A stretch of 7,757 bases of DNA from an uncultured bacterium (GTDB lineage Bacteria; Actinomycetota; Coriobacteriia; Coriobacteriales; Coriobacteriaceae), in contig CAJMMD010000045.1 of the NCBI GenBank assembly GCA_905214465.1, forward strand, positions 1-7,757. The letters are read 5' to 3'. This document shows positions 3,952-7,757 of the stretch, one piece after another. Positions within the stretch are counted from its first letter, which is position 1; each line of letters starts with the position of its first letter. Both the position numbers and the translations under genes were made by a program. The notes beneath the pieces were generated by a model that saw only the letters and a program-made list of their open reading frames with translations, had not been told where the DNA came from and did not search any database.

Positions 3952-4818
3952 TTACGCCTTGTTGACGGAGCCAAACTCCTCCATGAGCTCCTTGGTGCGG
4001 GCAACGATGTTGTCGCGACCAGGCTTGAGGAGCTTGCGGGGGTCAAAGCCCTTGCCCTGCTGATCCTTGCCAGCCTCGATGTACTCGCGGACGCCCTTGG
4101 CGAAGACGAGCTGCAGGTCGGTGTTGACGTTGATCTTGGAGATGCCCAGGGAGATGGCCTTCTTGATCTGATCCTCGGGGATGCCGGTGCCACCGTGCAG
4201 GACGAGGGGCAGGTCGCCGGTCTGGGCCTTGATCTCGCCCAGACGCTCGAAGGAAAGGCCAGCCCAGTCGGCGGGGTACACGCCGTGGATGTTGCCAATA
4301 CCGCAGGCGAGGAAGTCGACGCCCAGGTCAGCGATCTGCTTGCACTCAGCAGGATCAGCGAGCTCGCCGCTGGAGGTCACACCGTCCTCGGTGCCGCCGA
4401 TGCCGCCGACCTCGGCCTCGATGGACATGCCCTTGGAGTGGGCAAGCTCAACGAGCTCCTTGGTGCGGTCGAGGTTAAGCTGGAAGGTCTCCTCGTGAGA
4501 GCCGTCATACATGATGGACGTGAAGCCGGCCTCGATGCACTTGAAGCAGTCCTCGTAAGAACCGTGATCGAGGTGAAGGGCGACGGGAACGGTAACGCCC
4601 GTGGCCTCGACGGCAGCCTTGACCATGTCGGCGCAGACCTTGAAACCGCCCATCCACTTAGCGGCACCAGCGGTGCACTGAAGGATCAGCGGAGACTTGG
4701 CCTCCTCGGCGGCCTGGAGAATAGCCAGGGTCCACTCGAGGTTGTTGGTGTTGAAGGCACCGAGACCGTACTTGCCGGCCTCAGCCTTCTTGAGCATGTC
4801 TGCTGCGTTGACGAGCAT
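3952..4818 (-). CDS. fba: Class II fructose-bisphosphate aldolase
   Basis: Zinc-dependent aldolase that interconverts fructose 1,6-bisphosphate with dihydroxyacetone phosphate and glyceraldehyde 3-phosphate in glycolysis and gluconeogenesis. The 288 residues match the short class II (IIB) type. The HLDHG motif supplies catalytic Asp84 and zinc ligand His85; Glu136 (AEVGGIGG), His178 (GNIHGVY) and His208 (LHGGTG) complete the metal site. The loop GGTGIPEDQIKKAI and the INVNTDLQ strand bind phosphate. ATG at 4816-4818 is preceded by AGGAGG at 4827-4832 with eight bases between; the frame runs open upstream to 4914 but without family sequence. The gene appears monocistronic. Tagatose-bisphosphate aldolases are related and cannot be fully excluded, but no galactitol or tagatose genes are adjacent and EVGGIGGTED fits Gram-positive FBP aldolases. 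Confidence 0.95.
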   Translation of the reverse strand: MLVNAADMLKKAEAGKYGLGAFNTNNLEWTLAILQAAEEAKSPLILQCTAGAAKWMGGFKVCADMVKAAVEATGVTVPVALHLDHGSYEDCFKCIEAGFTSIMYDGSHEETFQLNLDRTKELVELAHSKGMSIEAEVGGIGGTEDGVTSSGELADPAECKQIADLGVDFLACGIGNIHGVYPADWAGLSFERLGEIKAQTGDLPLVLHGGTGIPEDQIKKAISLGISKINVNTDLQLVFAKGVREYIEAGKDQQGKGFDPRKLLKPGRDNIVARTKELMEEFGSVNKA

Positions 4819-4858
4819 AAAAGAAACCTCCTGTAAGGTTGCTCCGATAACGCCTGAG

Positions 4859-4895
4859 ATTTTACCACGGCGTACCCGAGCATAAACGTTCGTTT
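4859..4895 (-). promoter_or_regulatory. fba promoter with overlapping palindrome
   Basis: On the minus strand TAAAAT (4859-4864, 5 of 6) is a good -10, giving a leader of about 35 bases before ATG. The -35 position (4882-4887, GTTTAT) is poor and is overlapped by the inverted repeat AAACG-AA-CGTTT (4884-4895). A second repeat TTCGT-N6-ACGAA (4889-4904) overlaps it. A weak -35 under a palindrome suggests activator or repressor control of fba. The regulator is unknown. Confidence 0.45.
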
Positions 4896-4960
4896 GTTCA
4901 CGAATATCGTCCAAACAGACTTTTTTTGACCGTTTGCCCTACGGAATTGACCCGTTGGGG

Positions 4961-5016
4961 AAAAATAGCTTGACGTTTGGACGCTTCTCGTGCTTCAAAA
5001 GCCGACTATTAAGCTA
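4961..5016 (-). terminator. Possible terminator of the MBL hydrolase gene
   Basis: On the minus strand TAGCTT (5011-5016, including the stop codon) can pair with AAGCTA (4966-4971), which is followed by TTTTT (4961-4965). The enclosed 39 bases contain a small GCTT/AAGC hairpin (4992-5002). The long, weakly structured loop makes this a modest candidate. Confidence 0.35.
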
Positions 5017-5697
5017 CATCCGCATGAAAGGGTTCTGCATGAGCTCGCGTGCCATGGTGGTCGAATCGCCATGACCGGTTAGGCAAACGGTATCGGGCGG
5101 GAGAAGCCGGGCGAGCTTGGAGAGCGAGCGCAGAATCGCCGCCTCGTCTCCTCCAGAAAGATCGGTGCGGCCGTGCCCGCCCGGAAACAGGGTGTCGCCC
5201 ACAAAGGCAATGTCCCCCTGCTCGGTGACAGCAAACAAGACGATCCCGCCCGGCGTATGCCCTGGCGTCTCGATCACCTGCAGGCAGATATCGCCCACCT
5301 CGATAGCATCGCCCTCGGCGAGCAGGCGCGTCGGCTCACCCGGATCGGGCGTCTCGATGCCCCACATAGCTCGCTGTTCCTCGATATTCGCATGCGGCAC
5401 CGCCACATCCTTAGCACACAGCTCATACTGGCAGCCCTCACCAGCGGTGGTTCGCACGCCGGCAACACCACCAACATGATCGGCATGGCCATGAGTGCAT
5501 ACGGCGCCAAGCACGTGTACGCCGGGGTGTTCGGCTCGAATATGCTCCACCAAGCGCTCGCCTTCCCATGCGGGGTCGATAATCACGCACTCATTGTCCG
5601 AAATGACAGCATAGCTATTGGTCTGAATGGGACCGTTTACGAGCGTCTCGATCTCGACCGATCCCTTGGGAGTTAAATCCAAGGACACAGCACTCAT
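5014..5697 (-). CDS. MBL-fold metallo-hydrolase, glyoxalase II-like
   Basis: A 227-residue cytoplasmic metallo-beta-lactamase-fold hydrolase. The metal site is complete: THGHADHVGG gives His69, His71, Asp73 and His74; His147 lies in PGHTPGG, Asp168 in FVGDTLF and His209 in LTGHGDST. The PGHTPG, GDTLFPGGHGRTD and TGHG pattern places it with the short glyoxalase II/YcbL-type thioesterases, which cleave S-lactoylglutathione or other thioesters. It is shorter than classical glyoxalase II and lacks that enzyme's C-terminal substrate domain, so the substrate is uncertain. AGGAG (5704-5708) stands six bases before ATG. It follows the Rel gene by 84 bases on the same strand with only a hairpin between. 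Rel and an MBL hydrolase are neighbours in many Gram-positive bacteria, often with dtd, which is absent here. Confidence 0.9.
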   Translation of the reverse strand: MSAVSLDLTPKGSVEIETLVNGPIQTNSYAVISDNECVIIDPAWEGERLVEHIRAEHPGVHVLGAVCTHGHADHVGGVAGVRTTAGEGCQYELCAKDVAVPHANIEEQRAMWGIETPDPGEPTRLLAEGDAIEVGDICLQVIETPGHTPGGIVLFAVTEQGDIAFVGDTLFPGGHGRTDLSGGDEAAILRSLSKLARLLPPDTVCLTGHGDSTTMARELMQNPFMRM

Positions 5698-5718
5698 GTC
5701 CTTCTCCTCTCTATAGAA

Positions 5719-5744
5719 CTCGAGGCATCAAACGATGCCTCGAG
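5719..5744 (-). other. Perfect 11-bp hairpin between rel and MBL gene
   Basis: CTCGAGGCATC (5719-5729) and GATGCCTCGAG (5734-5744) form a perfect stem with a 4-base loop. On the minus strand it is followed by TTCTATAGAG, not a T tract, and then the MBL Shine-Dalgarno site, whose first base is 11 bases after the stem. It is therefore not a standard terminator. It could be a processing or stability element or modulate the downstream gene. Confidence 0.75.
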
Positions 5745-5781
5745 CATAGCGAATATCGATAATGTGGCACGTTCGTCGCGA

Positions 5782-7757
5782 CTAAACGCGGCGCTTAAGC
5801 TGGGCTCCACCCTCGCCGGGCATCAGGCGGCGCGCGTCGTAGACCGAGTCAACGCTGCTGATAGAGGCCAGCAGCGGATCCAGACCACTCGCGTCCGAGA
5901 TCTCGACCATAAAGCGCAGGGTTGCAATACCCTCGCGGTTGGTCGACGTAGCGGCAGAAAGGATATTGCCGCCCGCATCGCCAATGGCAATGGTGACGTC
6001 CTTGAGCAGGCCCATGCGGTCCAGGCACTCGACCACGATCTCGACCTGGAAGAGGGTGTCGGCAGCGCCGTCCCACTCCACATCGATCATGCGCTCGGGA
6101 TGTTCCATAAGACCCTTGACGTTGGGGCAATTGGCGCGATGCACCGAAACGCCGCGGCCGCGCGTGATGAAGCCCACAATATCGTCGCCCGTCACAGGGT
6201 TGCAACAATGCGCCAGACGAACCAGCAAGCCGCTGTTACTCTCGCCCTTGACGATAATGCCGTTGCTGGCGCTCTTGCCGCGCTTTTGCGGCTTGCGGTT
6301 GGAGCCGCGGGCAGGCTGCTTAACAACTTCGGCGATTGCCTCGGCCTTGGTGAGCTGTTCCTCGGGTTTGGGGTCCAAGATTTGCTCGACCTTATTGCCC
6401 ACGGCACGTGGGGCGACTTTACCCGCACCAACGGCGGCAAACAGGTCCTCGAGCTGCTTGTAGTTAAACTGCTCCGCCACGGTGTTGAGCGCACGCGTGG
6501 ACCGCGGCGTAGAGATGCCGTACCCGCGCTTGCGCAGGTCCTTGGCCAGTATATCGCGGCCGGCAGCAGCGTCATCGTCTTTGGTCGCGGCGGCGAAGTA
6601 ACGGCGGATCTTTGACTTGGCCGAAGGTGTCTTAACGATCTTGAGCCAATCACGCGACGGCTTAGAGCTCTTGTTGGTCAGGATCTCGACACGGTCACCC
6701 GTCTTGATCTCGTGCGTAAGCGGCGCCACCGCACCGTTGATCTTGGCGCCGACGCAGTGGTTGCCGACCTCGGTATGAACGGCGTAGGCAAAGTCGAGCG
6801 GTGTAGAGCCTGCACGAAGCGCCATGACCTCGCCCTTGGGCGTAAAGACAAAAATCTCCTGGTCAAACAAGTCGACCTTCAGCGAGTGCAGGTATTCCTT
6901 GGCATCGGTGATCTCGTCAGACGCCGCCCAGTCGAGTGAGTGCTTGAGCCAGTTAATCTGATCATCCAGACGCTGGGCATCATTGGTCTTTGAGGCAGAC
7001 GATCCGCCCGACTTCTTATAGAGCCAGTGGGCGGCAATGCCGTACTCGGCCTGCTCATGCATCTCGTAGGTTCGAATCTGAATCTCGAGCGGACGAGCCG
7101 TGGGTCCGATAACCGTCGTGTGAAGCGATTGGTAGTTATTGACCTTGGGCATGGCGATATAGTCTTTAAAGCGACCGGGCATGGGGTGCCACAGCGTATG
7201 CACCGCACCGAGCGTGGAATAGCAATCGCGCACCGAATGGGTGATGACGCGCAGCGCCACCAGGTCGTAAATCTCGGAGAACTCCTTGCCCTTGCGCTTC
7301 ATCTTTTGATAGATAGACCAATAGTGCTTGGAACGGCCGTTGATCTGAAAGCCCTCCAGGCCAATGCGGTTGAGCTCATCGGTGAGCGTCTTGATAGTCT
7401 CGGCCAGATAGCGCTCGCGAACCTCGCGCGACTCGGCTACCATGCGCGAGATGCGCTGGTAGGCATCGGGCTCCAGGTAAAAGAAGGACAGGTCCTCGAG
7501 TTCCCACTTGATAGAGCTCATGCCCAGACGGTCGGCCAAGGGCGCGTATACGTCCATGGTCTCGCGGGCCTTAAACAGGCGACGGTCCTCGCGAAGGGCC
7601 GCCAGCGTACGCATGTTATGCAGGCGGTCGGCAAGCTTGACGATAATGACGCGGATGTCCTTGGACATGGCAAGGAACATCTTGCGCAGCGTGAGGGCCT
7701 GCTTCTCGTCCATGCTGTCGACTTCGATGTTGGTGAGCTTGGTCACGCCATCGACGA
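5782..7757 (-). CDS. relA: Bifunctional (p)ppGpp synthetase/hydrolase, 5' partial
   Basis: The long RelA/SpoT homologue that makes and degrades the alarmone (p)ppGpp. About 657 residues are visible; the frame stays open to the right edge and reads VDGVTKLTNI, so the start and most of the HD hydrolase domain lie outside. Positions below count from the GTG at 7744-7746. The end of the hydrolase domain shows KLADRLHNMRT (37-47). The synthetase domain has the G-loop region GRSKHYWSIYQKM (137-149), RFKD (192-195), PKVNNYQSLHT (200-210) and EIQIRT (221-226). RFKD is the RxKD form typical of bifunctional enzymes, not the ExDD of E. coli RelA. A TGS domain (about 296-357), the HCCNP...HRANC zinc-finger-like domain (513-540) and a C-terminal ACT domain (about 567-642) follow. 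All regulatory domains are intact, so ribosome-linked control is expected. The MBL hydrolase gene follows. Confidence 0.96.
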   Translation of the reverse strand, partial: VDGVTKLTNIEVDSMDEKQALTLRKMFLAMSKDIRVIIVKLADRLHNMRTLAALREDRRLFKARETMDVYAPLADRLGMSSIKWELEDLSFFYLEPDAYQRISRMVAESREVRERYLAETIKTLTDELNRIGLEGFQINGRSKHYWSIYQKMKRKGKEFSEIYDLVALRVITHSVRDCYSTLGAVHTLWHPMPGRFKDYIAMPKVNNYQSLHTTVIGPTARPLEIQIRTYEMHEQAEYGIAAHWLYKKSGGSSASKTNDAQRLDDQINWLKHSLDWAASDEITDAKEYLHSLKVDLFDQEIFVFTPKGEVMALRAGSTPLDFAYAVHTEVGNHCVGAKINGAVAPLTHEIKTGDRVEILTNKSSKPSRDWLKIVKTPSAKSKIRRYFAAATKDDDAAAGRDILAKDLRKRGYGISTPRSTRALNTVAEQFNYKQLEDLFAAVGAGKVAPRAVGNKVEQILDPKPEEQLTKAEAIAEVVKQPARGSNRKPQKRGKSASNGIIVKGESNSGLLVRLAHCCNPVTGDDIVGFITRGRGVSVHRANCPNVKGLMEHPERMIDVEWDGAADTLFQVEIVVECLDRMGLLKDVTIAIGDAGGNILSAATSTNREGIATLRFMVEISDASGLDPLLASISSVDSVYDARRLMPGEGGAQLKRRV

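Noticed and set aside
4195..4836. 213-codon plus-strand frame antisense to fba
   Set aside because: A shadow of fba codon usage, with no ribosome-binding site or family sequence of its own.
4819..4914. N-terminal extension of fba by 32 codons
   Set aside because: The extension would cover the promoter and the AGGAGG site that precedes the ATG at 4818, and it does not resemble aldolase sequence.
5764..6615. 283-codon plus-strand frame antisense to rel
   Set aside because: It lies almost wholly opposite conserved Rel TGS, zinc-finger and ACT coding sequence; composition explains it.
7744..7746. GTG as the start of the rel gene
   Set aside because: The frame continues upstream as VDG before VTKL, a conserved internal Rel/SpoT stretch, and the catalytic HD part would be missing; the gene is cut by the window edge.

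Overview
The window suggests an anaerobic Coriobacteriia (Actinomycetota) genome, probably Collinsella or a close relative. That placement is an inference from high-GC protein-coding sequence, the gene combination and the protein style; no 16S rRNA is inside the window. Every gene I can support lies on the minus strand, so transcription runs from high to low coordinates.

In transcription order the layout is as follows. A long Rel/SpoT-family (p)ppGpp synthetase/hydrolase enters from the right edge without its N-terminus. An MBL-fold (glyoxalase II-like) hydrolase follows, separated by a perfect 11-bp hairpin. Next comes a class II fructose-bisphosphate aldolase with its own promoter. Its 3' side holds a duplicated, strongly structured repeat and then an intrinsic terminator. 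A cytoplasmic transglutaminase-like protein of unknown role follows, then tRNA-Leu(CAA) with its terminator. A second copy of the tRNA 3' end plus terminator lies about 180 bp further on. Then comes the translation operon infC-rpmI-rplT, with a leader that ends in a classical attenuator. A strong terminator closes that operon. The last 350 bases contain no credible gene but have features of an rRNA-operon leader reading out of the left edge.

Most of the window is core housekeeping: stringent response, glycolysis, translation initiation and ribosomal proteins. I did not find an undescribed defence or mobile system. The points most worth a second look are regulatory or structural. infC probably starts at an AUA codon placed exactly behind a GGAGGU ribosome-binding site. 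Its leader carries an attenuator ending a few bases before that site. The tRNA-Leu 3' end plus terminator is duplicated around a hairpin-rich block. A structured repeat below fba occurs once as a full hairpin and once as a half copy.
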